Below are positions 36,189 to 45,756 of a DNA stretch of 64,000 nucleotides, one piece after another. The position numbers and the translations under genes are program-made. The DNA is from Gammaproteobacteria bacterium (GTDB taxonomy: Bacteria; Pseudomonadota; Gammaproteobacteria; Pseudomonadales; IMCC2047): positions 310,001 to 374,000 of the forward strand of contig JAJFKB010000020.1 of the NCBI GenBank assembly GCA_021773395.1, given 5' to 3'. Position 1 is the first letter of the stretch. Each line of letters opens with the position of its first letter. Below the pieces are notes generated by a model, which was not told the DNA's origin, ran no database searches, and was given only the letters and a program-made list of their open reading frames with translations.

Positions 36189-37121
36189 CTAGGGTTTTAT
36201 ATGCTCAACAACCACAAAGTTCTGGGCAACTTCACTCCACTCAACGATCACTGACTCTCCCGGTGCCGGAAAGTCGTCCAATTCAAAAGTGCCTTCATAG
36301 CCTTTGGAGTAGGCTTCACCCAGGCCAGTGACCGTAAATGACACCTCATCAATCTTTTTGCCATCAACGAAGGTTTTCAGGGTGTGGTCACCCTCGCCTA
36401 ACAGTCCCCAGGCGATCACCATGCCATAACCATTATTAGCGTCACCGCAAATAGCGCGGGTATCCTCTCTGGAAGTACCGTAGGCTATGTTAATCAGCTC
36501 GCCATCATCAAACGAGATATCGACCCGATACGCGTGACAGGCCCATCCTCTGATAACGCCTACACCACTTTCCGTTGAACCCTCGAAGGGAACCTCCTGA
36601 ACCGCCTGGTCAGGAAGGATAAGATCCTCATTTTCAGGAAATGGAAAAATTGGTACAGAACCTATAAAACCATCCAATTCAAAAAGCGGTTCAGCTTCAT
36701 CATAGAGAGCCATATATTTGTTGGGGTGATCAAATTTGGAAAATGCGGCCGACAAATCGACTGCCAAATTAAGATTCCCACTCGGCGCAGGGCAAGGATC
36801 CACGTCAACTCTTTTAATGTCCATGGAAATAGAAATATTTTCGTCAAAAAACTTTATTCTATTGACCGCTATATCTGAAATACAGCCATCGTTTATATTA
36901 AAGGGAAGGGAAAAATCCCGCTTCGAAATAAACAGTTCTTCGGTGACCGGCCCAATTGTAAAACCATCACCCTCAATGGTATCAGGTAAGGCCTCTTCGG
37001 CTGGCAAACTAGAGGAAGTCCCTAAAAATAGAAGCAGTAGAGTAACCGTTAAAAAGTGCTTCATAGTCCGATTAAAGCCATATCGGTTAACACTTTGAGA
37101 TTGCCCGTGAATCATGTCCAT
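36189..37121 (-). CDS. Secreted protein with two-Cys domain and shared GWACxA C-terminal domain, no LRR
   Basis: A 310-aa protein. AAGGA lies about 7 nt before the ATG at 37121, so a long signal peptide is likely (n-region about 1-22, hydrophobic core about 23-37); an internal ATG at 37064 is also possible. Residues about 70-150 contain a Cys-x(about 30)-Cys beta-rich segment similar to the middle of the two LRR proteins upstream. The C-terminal 125 residues share the domain marked by IRGWACHA, YGTSREDTRAICGD, NNGYGMVIAWGLLG and a final EWSE. It is the third gene of a three-paralogue run, 67 nt after the preceding gene. No function can be assigned; secretion is inferred from the signal peptide. 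Confidence 0.75.
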   Translation of the reverse strand: MDMIHGQSQSVNRYGFNRTMKHFLTVTLLLLFLGTSSSLPAEEALPDTIEGDGFTIGPVTEELFISKRDFSLPFNINDGCISDIAVNRIKFFDENISISMDIKRVDVDPCPAPSGNLNLAVDLSAAFSKFDHPNKYMALYDEAEPLFELDGFIGSVPIFPFPENEDLILPDQAVQEVPFEGSTESGVGVIRGWACHAYRVDISFDDGELINIAYGTSREDTRAICGDANNGYGMVIAWGLLGEGDHTLKTFVDGKKIDEVSFTVTGLGEAYSKGYEGTFELDDFPAPGESVIVEWSEVAQNFVVVEHIKP

Positions 37122-37188
37122 TTTGTAGTCCTTAAATCTATTTCCTTAATTAAAATAATGTACTAATAATTCTAAAAGAGCCCCAACT

Positions 37189-38535
37189 TCAGGGGCTACG
37201 GTAATGAATGCGAAACCCCTGGTGGGCCTCACTCCAACCGATGTTTACGCTATCGCCGGAAATCGGAAAATCATACAGGCGATAGCTGCGTGTCGGCAGG
37301 TCCTTGGCAAACGCCTGATCCAGTCCCACCACCTCAAAATCGACATCTGCAATCTCCACATCATCAATAAAGGTCTGTAACCGGTGAGAGCCCTTCCCTA
37401 GCAGCCCCCAGGCAAATACCATCCCGTAGCCATTGTCCGCATCACCGCAGATTGCGCGTGTATCCTCCCTTGAGGTGCCATAGGCCACAGGAATACGGGA
37501 ACCTCCGTCAATCGCAATCTCCACCTTGCGCGCATCACAGGCCCAGCCTCGAATTATCCCAATACCGCTTTCTTTGGAGCCCATAGAGGGTGTTTCCTGC
37601 ATGCTTGTGGTGAGCTCACCCAAATTTGGGTTTGCTACATTTACTAATAAATAAGCTATCAAACGTGACTCAAAAGATGGGTAATATTTAATGTAAAGGT
37701 CAATTCGATAGTCACCGGGTGACGTCAGCAAACCTAAATCAATGTTTCCATCTGTAGGCCAGCAAGGAACACCAAAGGTGTCCTGACCAACCACTTTCAA
37801 CGTAATGGATATCACCTTTTTCGCATAATTGATATCAACCTCGTCAAAGGAATTTCTATAACAATAAAATGCGTTGTTGAAGTTTAAAGACAATGCCTTT
37901 TTGGTGCTGGCTATTGGCCATGGGCTAAGGACTAACGCATCACCCCACAATGGCACAGGAGGACTATTTTCCGTCAGCAAAAAACTTTTCTCATCAAGCA
38001 AGTTGTTGGAGACATCTAAAAATTCAAGATAGGGTAATTCTTTAACACTTTGAGGAATTAGACCCGTTAACTGGTTATTATTTAGGAGTAATTTATAGAG
38101 TTTTTTAAGGTTTCCAAGACTGGAAGGAATGTCTCCTGTTAGTTGGTTGTCAGATAACTCAAGATCTTCCAGCTCCTTTAAATTGCCAATAGTTTCAGGA
38201 ATTACACCTGTTAGCCCGCTTTTGTTAATATGCAATCTTCTAAGATGGCTTAAATTACCAATACTTTCTGGAATCTGCCCAATCGTATATTCACTTTCAA
38301 GCACAATAGATTCTATATGAGCAAATTTGCATGTCAGCCGTGGATCGTTACAAATAGGCTCTCCCTCAACACCAAAACCTGCACCTAAATCTTGTAATAC
38401 CTGGCATTCCGTTTGATTGATGACAGAGACATGATTGCAATCCAGCTCAGCTTGAGAAAATGGCGCATAGAGTAGCGCTAACATCCATAGAACGGATGCC
38501 GAAATGAGTTGTTCCTTTTGCTTAAATAGTTTCAT
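37189..38535 (-). CDS. Secreted plant-type LRR protein with shared GWACxA C-terminal domain (short form)
   Basis: A 448-aa protein started at the ATG at 38535, 13 nt after the upstream paralogue's stop; an upstream in-frame start at 38592 would overlap that gene and spoil the signal peptide. Signal peptide about 1-28 (ending PFSQA), a Cys-rich N-cap (ELDCN, QTEC), four or so 24-residue leucine-rich repeats (about 95-182, IPESIGNL / LSDNQLTGDIP pattern), a two-Cys beta-rich domain (about 215-300), and the GWACDA domain (312-448). The C-terminal 137 residues differ from the upstream paralogue at about 14 positions by eye. Function unknown; probably extracellular binding. Confidence 0.8.
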   Translation of the reverse strand: MKLFKQKEQLISASVLWMLALLYAPFSQAELDCNHVSVINQTECQVLQDLGAGFGVEGEPICNDPRLTCKFAHIESIVLESEYTIGQIPESIGNLSHLRRLHINKSGLTGVIPETIGNLKELEDLELSDNQLTGDIPSSLGNLKKLYKLLLNNNQLTGLIPQSVKELPYLEFLDVSNNLLDEKSFLLTENSPPVPLWGDALVLSPWPIASTKKALSLNFNNAFYCYRNSFDEVDINYAKKVISITLKVVGQDTFGVPCWPTDGNIDLGLLTSPGDYRIDLYIKYYPSFESRLIAYLLVNVANPNLGELTTSMQETPSMGSKESGIGIIRGWACDARKVEIAIDGGSRIPVAYGTSREDTRAICGDADNGYGMVFAWGLLGKGSHRLQTFIDDVEIADVDFEVVGLDQAFAKDLPTRSYRLYDFPISGDSVNIGWSEAHQGFRIHYRSP

Positions 38536-38548
38536 CTTTTGTAATCCG

Positions 38549-40330
38549 TTACGGGCTATGATAATGAATTCGAAAACCCTGGTGCGCCTCACTCCAACCG
38601 ATATTCACGCTCTCCCCTGCGTTGGGGAAATCAAACAGGCGATAACTGCGTGTCGGCAGGTCTTTGGCAAAGGCCTGATCCAGCCCCACCACTTCAAAAT
38701 CGATATCTTCGATCTCTACATTATCCACAAAGGTCTGTAAGCGGTGGATGCCCTTGCCAAGCAGCCCCCAGGCAAACACCATCCCATAACCGTTATCCGC
38801 ATCACCACAGACTGAGCGTGTATCCTCACGGGAGGTGCCATAAGCCACGGGAATACGGGAGCCACCGTCAATTGCAATCTCCACCTTATACGCATCGCAG
38901 GCCCAGCCCCGGATAATGCCAATGCCGCTTTCTTTAGAACCCATAGAGGGTGTTTCCTGCATGGCGGGGGTATCGCTAATGGTGCCCGGGTCCGGGTCAT
39001 TGGTAATTAAATCATTCACAGAGAAATAGCCAATTAAACCCGGTTCATACGCTACCGAAGCAAAATCTAGATATAAATCATTTCTTAGTTGATAAATCTC
39101 CACAAAATACTCTTCGGCATCGGGCAAAACTCCGATATCAAGCTCTAGACCTGTTGCCTGTGGACAGGTTGGGAAATCGATACCCCAGGGGTGCGACAGC
39201 AGAGTGATCATTATTTTTCTGTTTTTATAGTCAATATCAACTTCTTCTATTCCAAAAGAGGATGCGCAAAACTGAGCTACTAAATTAAGTCCAATACGAA
39301 ATGGCTTTGAACTGCCAATTTCAGGAAATGGGTCGATAATGACTTCATTACCCCAAATTCCAAACTGAGGGTTTTCTTTAGTCACTAGAAAGTTGGATTT
39401 ATCCAACAAATTGTGGGAGAAATCCACTTCAACCTTTGGAGACAGTTTTTTTACAGCATCAGGAATAAGCCCCGTCAATTGATTGTTATTAAGCAATAGA
39501 GCTTCTAACCGCGTCATATTACCGAACTCTGGCGGAATAGATCCGGATAGTTGATTGTAGCTGAGATCCAATACCGCCAAGCTATTTAAATTACTGAGGC
39601 TAGCGGGTAAAGAGCCTGTTAATTGATTATCGGTGAGCCAGAGAAAGTCCAATGCGTCGAGATTGCCAATGCTACTGGGTATTGGGCCACTTAACCGGTT
39701 TTGATAGATAAAAAGGTAGATTAAATTTGTCAGATTCCCGATGCTCGAAGGGATCTGGCCAGTTAGCTTATTATTATTTAGATAGAGGGTTTCCAAATCG
39801 GATAGGTTGCCAATGCTTTCAGGTATTGGGTCGCTTAATTGATTGTGATCCAGCTCCAGCACTCTTAAATTGACGAGACTTCCTATGCTATCGGGAATAC
39901 TCCCTGACAATTGGTTGTTCGACAAATCCAATGTGGTCAAATCTACCAGGTTCCCAATATTCTCCGGAATTTGCGTCAAACCGCTGCTGGTTATTCTTAA
40001 AGCTCTTAAGTGCGTAAGATTTGAAATTGTTTCGTACAGCTGAGCCGAATGAAATCCACCAGAAAACTGAACACCTACCACTTGATCAGCTTCACAAAAT
40101 ACTTGAGAGGTATCGCAAACAGTTGTCCTGTCGCTACTCCATAACTCTTGCCCGTATGCCAATTCCAGATCCCCCAATGCCCGGCATTCTGAATAAGAGA
40201 TATCCGTAATTTTGTTGCAGTCCAGCTCAGCTTGAGAAAATGGCGCATAGAACAGGGCCAGCAGAATAAATAAAACAAACACGAAACGAAAAATTGGAGG
40301 GGGCTTTTGCGATTCCCTGAATTTATCCAT
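38549..40330 (-). CDS. Secreted plant-type LRR protein with shared GWACxA C-terminal domain (long form)
   Basis: A 593-aa protein. Signal peptide about 1-34 (hydrophobic VFVLFILLALFYA, ending PFSQA), Cys-containing N-cap (DCN, SEC), about nine 24-residue LRRs (104-310; consensus LxxLxLxxNxLSGxIPxSIGN), a two-Cys domain (about 320-450) and the GWACDA domain (457-593). The repeat consensus is the extracellular plant-type LRR, usually a ligand- or protein-binding solenoid. First gene of three paralogues on the minus strand. No transmembrane anchor, sortase or PEP-CTERM signal is seen at the C-terminus, which ends HYHSP. Confidence 0.8.
   Translation of the reverse strand: MDKFRESQKPPPIFRFVFVLFILLALFYAPFSQAELDCNKITDISYSECRALGDLELAYGQELWSSDRTTVCDTSQVFCEADQVVGVQFSGGFHSAQLYETISNLTHLRALRITSSGLTQIPENIGNLVDLTTLDLSNNQLSGSIPDSIGSLVNLRVLELDHNQLSDPIPESIGNLSDLETLYLNNNKLTGQIPSSIGNLTNLIYLFIYQNRLSGPIPSSIGNLDALDFLWLTDNQLTGSLPASLSNLNSLAVLDLSYNQLSGSIPPEFGNMTRLEALLLNNNQLTGLIPDAVKKLSPKVEVDFSHNLLDKSNFLVTKENPQFGIWGNEVIIDPFPEIGSSKPFRIGLNLVAQFCASSFGIEEVDIDYKNRKIMITLLSHPWGIDFPTCPQATGLELDIGVLPDAEEYFVEIYQLRNDLYLDFASVAYEPGLIGYFSVNDLITNDPDPGTISDTPAMQETPSMGSKESGIGIIRGWACDAYKVEIAIDGGSRIPVAYGTSREDTRSVCGDADNGYGMVFAWGLLGKGIHRLQTFVDNVEIEDIDFEVVGLDQAFAKDLPTRSYRLFDFPNAGESVNIGWSEAHQGFRIHYHSP
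39400..40022 (-). repeat. 72-bp-period coding repeat (LRR solenoid)
   Basis: The DNA shows a clear 72-bp period, with words such as TTGCCAATGCT and GTTAATTGATTATT recurring at that spacing. It corresponds to successive 24-residue leucine-rich repeats in the long LRR protein, so it is protein repeat structure and not a non-coding array. Confidence 0.8.
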
Positions 40331-40454
40331 TACTGCCTTCCTTTAGCGGCAACTATTCCTGTAGATAGACCCGTCACGGTCATATTGGTAAGTCTAAGAA
40401 GGGTTATTATAAACAGACTAAACAGTTTGGTATAGAGATAGAAAGACGTGTAGC

Positions 40455-40682
40455 TTATCCACCACCAATACGGTTAATCCGTATAAACCGGTTTTCCGAA
40501 TCCGTTTCAATTTCAAAGGATCCGGAAATGCCATTATGGGTAACGAACGGCTGCAGGATATTGGATGGGAAAGCGACGTTTTTTCCGCTTCTGTCGCGGG
40601 CGATCACGCTCCTTGCGGCACCCTTGTAGTGCGCCAGATAATCCTCGGCGGAGATTTGCAGGTCAACCAGGATCTTGGGCAT
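40455..40682 (-). CDS. DUF2835 family protein
   Basis: A 75-aa protein matching DUF2835: starts MPKILVDLQISAEDYLAHY, with the central GxARSVIARDRSGKNVAFP and LQPFVTHNGI segments. Probably a small nucleic-acid or regulatory protein, but the family is uncharacterised. It lies after the large glutamate dehydrogenase terminator and is transcribed in the same direction. Confidence 0.88.
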   Translation of the reverse strand: MPKILVDLQISAEDYLAHYKGAARSVIARDRSGKNVAFPSNILQPFVTHNGISGSFEIETDSENRFIRINRIGGG

Positions 40683-40732
40683 GGATTAAGTGTCGTTTTA
40701 GGTTTTAAATCTATGCTTCAGTCTATTCGATT

Positions 40733-40763
40733 AAAGCCGAAGCACAGAAAATACTTCGGCTTT
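40733..40763 (-). terminator. Terminator of the NAD-glutamate dehydrogenase gene
   Basis: A perfect 10-bp stem, AAAGCCGAAG (40733-40742) and CTTCGGCTTT (40754-40763), encloses an 11-nt loop just after the gdh stop codon. The T run on the minus strand is short (CTTTAAT), so strength is moderate. Confidence 0.7.
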
Positions 40764-40777
40764 AACATCATGTCAAA

Positions 40778-43700
40778 CTACTCTTCCCGCTCCATATCCA
40801 TCAGTTCTCTGATCGCCACGGCGAACATGGCGGTATCAACTTCGGATACATTACGCAGATCTTTTTGCATGGCCCGCCAGCGTTTTAATAGGGTTTCGTG
40901 TTCAGCCATCCAGTAATCTATTCGTTGATCAACCCCTTTCGGCGCACTGCCATCCAGTTTGATAATTGCCTGGGTCAGTTTGCGCAACTGCAGATCCAAA
41001 TCGTCTCTGAAGGTGTCACGCGCAGCTGCATGCCATCGATTTTCCACATCCAGCAGGCTAATCTGATGACGGAACCAGTGCAGGTCCAATTTATCCGCTA
41101 TCTTGAAAAATATATCCGCAACATAGTCCAGATCTTTTCCATCGCTTGCGGACGCCTCAATAATATCCAATGCAAAGTAGATCACGCCACAGGTCGCAAT
41201 ATCAGAGGCCAGAGCTTCCGGTACGCCTTCCTTTAATAGTTTGCCATGGGTTGACTGCCACTGCTTCAGGGGCTCTCCACACAGCATATCCGGCATTTTC
41301 TGACACAGTTTATTGATACCCGGGGCGAAATATTTGATCACAGACTGCACATCGCCGTAGTTGCGCCGGTGCCTTAGCAGCCAGCGCGAACCATGCCGGA
41401 CAAGGCGCATGATGGCAAACATCATATCGATCTGCACCTCGGCTGAAATCTGGTTATCCAGTGCTTCAATGGCTTGCCATTTCTGCGGCATCTGAAAGAT
41501 ATCTCGCGAGATCACATAGGCCATTGCAATCTGTTCGTTCTGAGCATCGGTCGAATTACGCATGCGATTTACAAAGGTAATACCCATATGATTGACGATG
41601 TCATTGGCCAGTTGAGTAGCAATAATTTCACGGCGCAGTTGATGCTGATGAATCGCTTTTTTGTATTTCTTGACCAGCATCGCCGGAAACGCCGTTTCAA
41701 TCACCCGCGCCATATAGGGATCGTCCGGTATTGCGGTATTAACCAGCACCTCTTTTAGCTCCGCCTTACTGTATGAAACCAGTACCGCCAGTTCAGGACG
41801 CGTCAATGTCTTGTCCTGTTCGGCCCGCTGCAGCACCTCATCGTCGCCAGGCAAAAACTCCAGCGAGCGGTTCAGTTTGCCGGCATCTTCAAGGTAGCTG
41901 ATAAAGCGCAGATATTCGTTCATATACTGATCGGCTCTTGAGAGTGCAATACTAATCGCCTGAACCTGCTGATAGTTGTTCTCCAGCACCAGTTCTGACA
42001 CATCTTCTGTCATCTCAACGAGCAGCTTGTTACGTTGTTTTCCCGTTAGCTCTCCGGCCGTCACCAGGTTATCGATCAGAATTTTGATATTGACCTCATG
42101 GTCCGAACAGTCAACGCCACCGGCATTATCGATTGCATCCGTATTACTGGCACCACCAGCCAAACCAAACTCCACGCGACCCAGCTGTGTCATACCCAGA
42201 TTGCCGCCCTCACCGATGACTCGCGCCTTGAGATCGGAGCCATTGATTCGAATGGCATCGTTGGCCTTATCCCCCACATCGACATTGGATTCCGAACTGC
42301 CCTTGATATAGGTGCCGATGCCACCATTCCAGATCATGTCCACTGGCGATTTCAGTAACGCGACAATCAGGTCGTTAGGCGTCATCTGGTTTTCTTTAAT
42401 AGCAAAGCGTTGCTTCATTTCAGGGGTCATGGTGACTGATTTAGCGCTACGCAGGAAAATACCACCGCCTTTTGAGATCAACTTGCTCTCATAATCGGCC
42501 CAGCTGGAGCGCGGCTTTTCAAACAGCCGTTTACGCTCCTTAAAACTTTTGGCAGGATCTGGATCCGGGTCGACAAATATATGCATATGGTTAAAAGCTG
42601 CAACCAGTTTGATATGCTCGGAAAGCAACATGCCGTTCCCGAAAACATCGCCCCCCATGTCCCCGATCCCTACGACAGTAAAGTCCTCTTTTTGTACATC
42701 GTGTCCCTTCTCCCGAAAATGTCGCTGCACTGAAACCCAGGCGCCGCGAGCGGTAATTCCCATACCCTTATGGTCATAGCCCTGGCTACCACCTGAGGCA
42801 AAGGCATCACCCAGCCAATAGCCATATTCCTGGGAGAGCCCATTGGAGATATCAGAGAAAGTGGCGGTTCCCTTGTCTGCCGCCACCACCAGATAGGGGT
42901 CATCCTCATCGTACCGAATCACATCAACAGGCGGTATCACCTTGTCTTTGAGCAGATTATCACTGATATCCAGAAGACCACGGATGAAGGTTTTATAACA
43001 GGCAATCCCCTCCTCCATGAAGGCTTCCCGGTCGGTCATTTCAAAGGTGCGGTGAGCGACAAATCCACCCTTGGCACCAACCGGCACAATCACGGCATTT
43101 TTAACCTGTTGTGCTTTGACCAGCCCTAATATTTCCGTACGATAATCTTCAGCCCGGTCGGACCAGCGCAACCCCCCGCGGGCCACTTTCCCACCTCTCA
43201 GGTGAACCCCTTCCATTCGATTGGAGTAGACAAAAATTTCAAACATAGGTCGTGGCAGGGGGATATCCGGGAGCTGACTCGGATCAAATTTAAAGGAGAT
43301 ATACTCCTTATAGCGTCCCTGCGCATTCTTTTGGAAAAAATTGGTTCGCAGCATCGCCTTGTTCAGTTCCAGATAGCGCCTGAGCACGCGATCTTCACTC
43401 AGGCTTTCTACCTGATCCAATAACGCGGAATATTCGGACTCCAGATTTTCCAGTTTCTGATTACGTTGTTTGGCATTCAGTTTCAGTTGCGGATCGAACT
43501 TGATCTTAAAGTATTCAACAATCAAATGGGTTAACCCGGCATGTCGCAATAGCGTATCGGCAATATAATCCTGACTCAAACCCAGCCTGATTTGCTTCAT
43601 ATAGCGCCCGCAAGCACGTAAAAAAGCGATAGACCGCCAATCCATTTGCGCCGATAGCACCAGTCGGTTAAAACTATCATTACTGGCCAACCCTGCCCAT

Positions 43701-45640
43701 ATGCTGTCAAAGGCTTCAGTGAACAACTGATTGGTACTGACCGCATCCACCTGTCCTCCCAAACGATAGGTCAGATTAAAATCGTGGTTCCAGGCGATCT
43801 GTCCATCGCGGTCCACAACTTTATAAGGGTGCTCACCCAGTACTTTTAATCCCAGATTTTCCAGGATGGGAATGATATCTGAAAGTGGCAAAGGCTTTTC
43901 GCGGTGATAAAGAGAAAAATGTACCTCCTCATCATCTTCCGCATATTGATAAAACCAGGTGGTCAGCGGATTCTCATCGGATAACGAAAGAATGTGCTGC
44001 ACATCGCTCACGCCCACTCTGGGTGGAAAGTTATCCCTGAAACTGCTGGGAAAAGCACTCTGGAAACGTCTGCCATAAAGGATGCCCTTTTCCTCTCCAT
44101 GTTTTTCTATCAACCCCTGCAATAATTCATCCTGCCAGGAACGAGTCACATCGATCACTTCCTGTTCCAGATCCGACAAGTCGAAGGTATATTCCTGACT
44201 GGGATCGGTACGCAGTACAAAGTGGGTGCGCACCAGAATTGATTCACCAAAATAGGTAGTAAATTCCACATTCAACGACTTGAAGGTGCGGCACAAAATA
44301 TCCTGAATTTTTTTACGAATTTCAGTGTTATAGGTCTCTTTGGGCATGTAAACCAGACAGGAAAAGAATTTGCCGTAATGGTCCTTGCGCACAAACAGCC
44401 GGGTTTGTTGTCGCTCTTTGATCTGCGCGACACTGGTTACTGTCTCGAAAAGTTCATTAATATCGGTCTGAAACAGCTCTTCCCGGGGAAAAGTATCCAG
44501 CACCCGAGCCAGCTCTTTACACTCGTGGCTAAAGGGATATAAGCCTGATCGCTGAATAATCTGCTCCACTTTTTTACGAAGCACAGGAATACGCTGCAAC
44601 CTTTCCGTATAAACTGGCAGTGTATAAAGGCCAAGGAACCCGTGTTCTCCAATGACCTCCCCTTTGCTGTTGAATTCTCGAACCGCGATATAGTCCGGAT
44701 AAGCCGGGCGATGCACCCGTGCCATGGTTCCAGATTTGGCAAAACTCAGCATCTGCGGGGACTCGATAAACTTCTGCAGCTCTGGACTCAGGTCATCTAG
44801 GTATTTATCTTTTGTGGACTTCTGTTTGTGTTTAACAATACCCAGCTCTTCACCATCCATATGCTTAATCAGCTTTTTCTTGCCCTTCTTCACCAACTCA
44901 TATTTTTTATACCCCAGAAAGGTGTAATTGTGATCCAGTAACCAGCCGAGAAAGGTTTTAACTTCGTCAACCTCCTGTGCGTTGATCGGAGGCGGATTGT
45001 TGGTCATACCGGAGATAATACTTTCCACTTTGGTTTTCATCGCGTGAAAATCTGAAACCACTATACGGACATCAGCTAAAACGCTGACCAGATCTTTTTC
45101 CAACTGCTGAAGCGTATCCTTGCCTGCCATACGGTCGACTTCGAAATACATGAAGGCCTCTGTCTCATAGCCTTTGATGTCAACCGGGCACCCCGCATCA
45201 TAGTTGCAGACAGCACGTTCCTGCATCTTGCCATTCGCGCTCCGCTTAACCTGGGATACCACACTCTGTACAGCGTGAGTATTGATCTCCTGACGGGTCA
45301 GTTCCATGCGTACAGAATCCACCAGAAAAGCCATATCCGTGTGCAGCACCATCACAATCGTATGACTGGATTGCCAAAAGTGCTGATCAAAATCCGGATT
45401 AAACACCTTGATTTTAGGCCGTGCGCGCTCAAATTCCTGGTTAAACTTCCAGGCACTCAGGGTTTGTCCATAGATATCTATAACCTGTTTGCCAGTCAGA
45501 TCTTCAGCGGGGGTGTTTTTAAAAAAATCGCGGGCGAAGGTGGTTACTTTTGCCTGTTGGGACTTGCTCAGTTTTTCTTTAAGCTCCGCTTCTAATTGCG
45601 CCATGCACTTATTCTTATCACTTTGCATCACACCTTTCAT
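40778..45640 (-). CDS. gdhB: NAD-specific glutamate dehydrogenase, large (180-kDa) class
   Basis: A 1620-aa enzyme of the large NAD-GDH family, converting glutamate to 2-oxoglutarate and ammonium. The long N-terminal regulatory region includes ACT-like parts; the catalytic region includes GGLRWSDRAEDYRTE, KNAVIVPVGAKGGFV, DAFASGGSQGYDHKGMGITA and VVGIGDMGGDVFGNG, which bind glutamate and NAD. Length is typical (about 1,600 residues). I chose the ATG at 45640 (MKGVMQSDKNK) with AGGG about 11 nt upstream; a TTG at 45700 would add 20 residues, and an ATG at 45628 is also possible. It is divergent from the hydantoinase gene and has its own terminator. A catabolic role in glutamate use is likely. 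Confidence 0.95.
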   Translation of the reverse strand: MKGVMQSDKNKCMAQLEAELKEKLSKSQQAKVTTFARDFFKNTPAEDLTGKQVIDIYGQTLSAWKFNQEFERARPKIKVFNPDFDQHFWQSSHTIVMVLHTDMAFLVDSVRMELTRQEINTHAVQSVVSQVKRSANGKMQERAVCNYDAGCPVDIKGYETEAFMYFEVDRMAGKDTLQQLEKDLVSVLADVRIVVSDFHAMKTKVESIISGMTNNPPPINAQEVDEVKTFLGWLLDHNYTFLGYKKYELVKKGKKKLIKHMDGEELGIVKHKQKSTKDKYLDDLSPELQKFIESPQMLSFAKSGTMARVHRPAYPDYIAVREFNSKGEVIGEHGFLGLYTLPVYTERLQRIPVLRKKVEQIIQRSGLYPFSHECKELARVLDTFPREELFQTDINELFETVTSVAQIKERQQTRLFVRKDHYGKFFSCLVYMPKETYNTEIRKKIQDILCRTFKSLNVEFTTYFGESILVRTHFVLRTDPSQEYTFDLSDLEQEVIDVTRSWQDELLQGLIEKHGEEKGILYGRRFQSAFPSSFRDNFPPRVGVSDVQHILSLSDENPLTTWFYQYAEDDEEVHFSLYHREKPLPLSDIIPILENLGLKVLGEHPYKVVDRDGQIAWNHDFNLTYRLGGQVDAVSTNQLFTEAFDSIWAGLASNDSFNRLVLSAQMDWRSIAFLRACGRYMKQIRLGLSQDYIADTLLRHAGLTHLIVEYFKIKFDPQLKLNAKQRNQKLENLESEYSALLDQVESLSEDRVLRRYLELNKAMLRTNFFQKNAQGRYKEYISFKFDPSQLPDIPLPRPMFEIFVYSNRMEGVHLRGGKVARGGLRWSDRAEDYRTEILGLVKAQQVKNAVIVPVGAKGGFVAHRTFEMTDREAFMEEGIACYKTFIRGLLDISDNLLKDKVIPPVDVIRYDEDDPYLVVAADKGTATFSDISNGLSQEYGYWLGDAFASGGSQGYDHKGMGITARGAWVSVQRHFREKGHDVQKEDFTVVGIGDMGGDVFGNGMLLSEHIKLVAAFNHMHIFVDPDPDPAKSFKERKRLFEKPRSSWADYESKLISKGGGIFLRSAKSVTMTPEMKQRFAIKENQMTPNDLIVALLKSPVDMIWNGGIGTYIKGSSESNVDVGDKANDAIRINGSDLKARVIGEGGNLGMTQLGRVEFGLAGGASNTDAIDNAGGVDCSDHEVNIKILIDNLVTAGELTGKQRNKLLVEMTEDVSELVLENNYQQVQAISIALSRADQYMNEYLRFISYLEDAGKLNRSLEFLPGDDEVLQRAEQDKTLTRPELAVLVSYSKAELKEVLVNTAIPDDPYMARVIETAFPAMLVKKYKKAIHQHQLRREIIATQLANDIVNHMGITFVNRMRNSTDAQNEQIAMAYVISRDIFQMPQKWQAIEALDNQISAEVQIDMMFAIMRLVRHGSRWLLRHRRNYGDVQSVIKYFAPGINKLCQKMPDMLCGEPLKQWQSTHGKLLKEGVPEALASDIATCGVIYFALDIIEASASDGKDLDYVADIFFKIADKLDLHWFRHQISLLDVENRWHAAARDTFRDDLDLQLRKLTQAIIKLDGSAPKGVDQRIDYWMAEHETLLKRWRAMQKDLRNVSEVDTAMFAVAIRELMDMEREE

Positions 45641-45756
45641 TTTTCTGTACCCTGTAAAATTATTGATTGCGGGATCGAGTTCGATGGCTTTCGTCCACAA
45701 CTGTTTTACAATAGCTCAGACGATTATCAACAAGTATAGCTAATAATTGGATTTTA

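Noticed and set aside
38536-38592. Upstream extension of the short LRR protein to 38592
   Set aside because: It overlaps the preceding paralogue and puts 19 residues before an otherwise ordinary signal peptide.
39400-40022. 72-bp periodic repeat as a CRISPR-like array
   Set aside because: The period equals 24 codons and every unit encodes a leucine-rich repeat in one continuous reading frame; no unique spacers.
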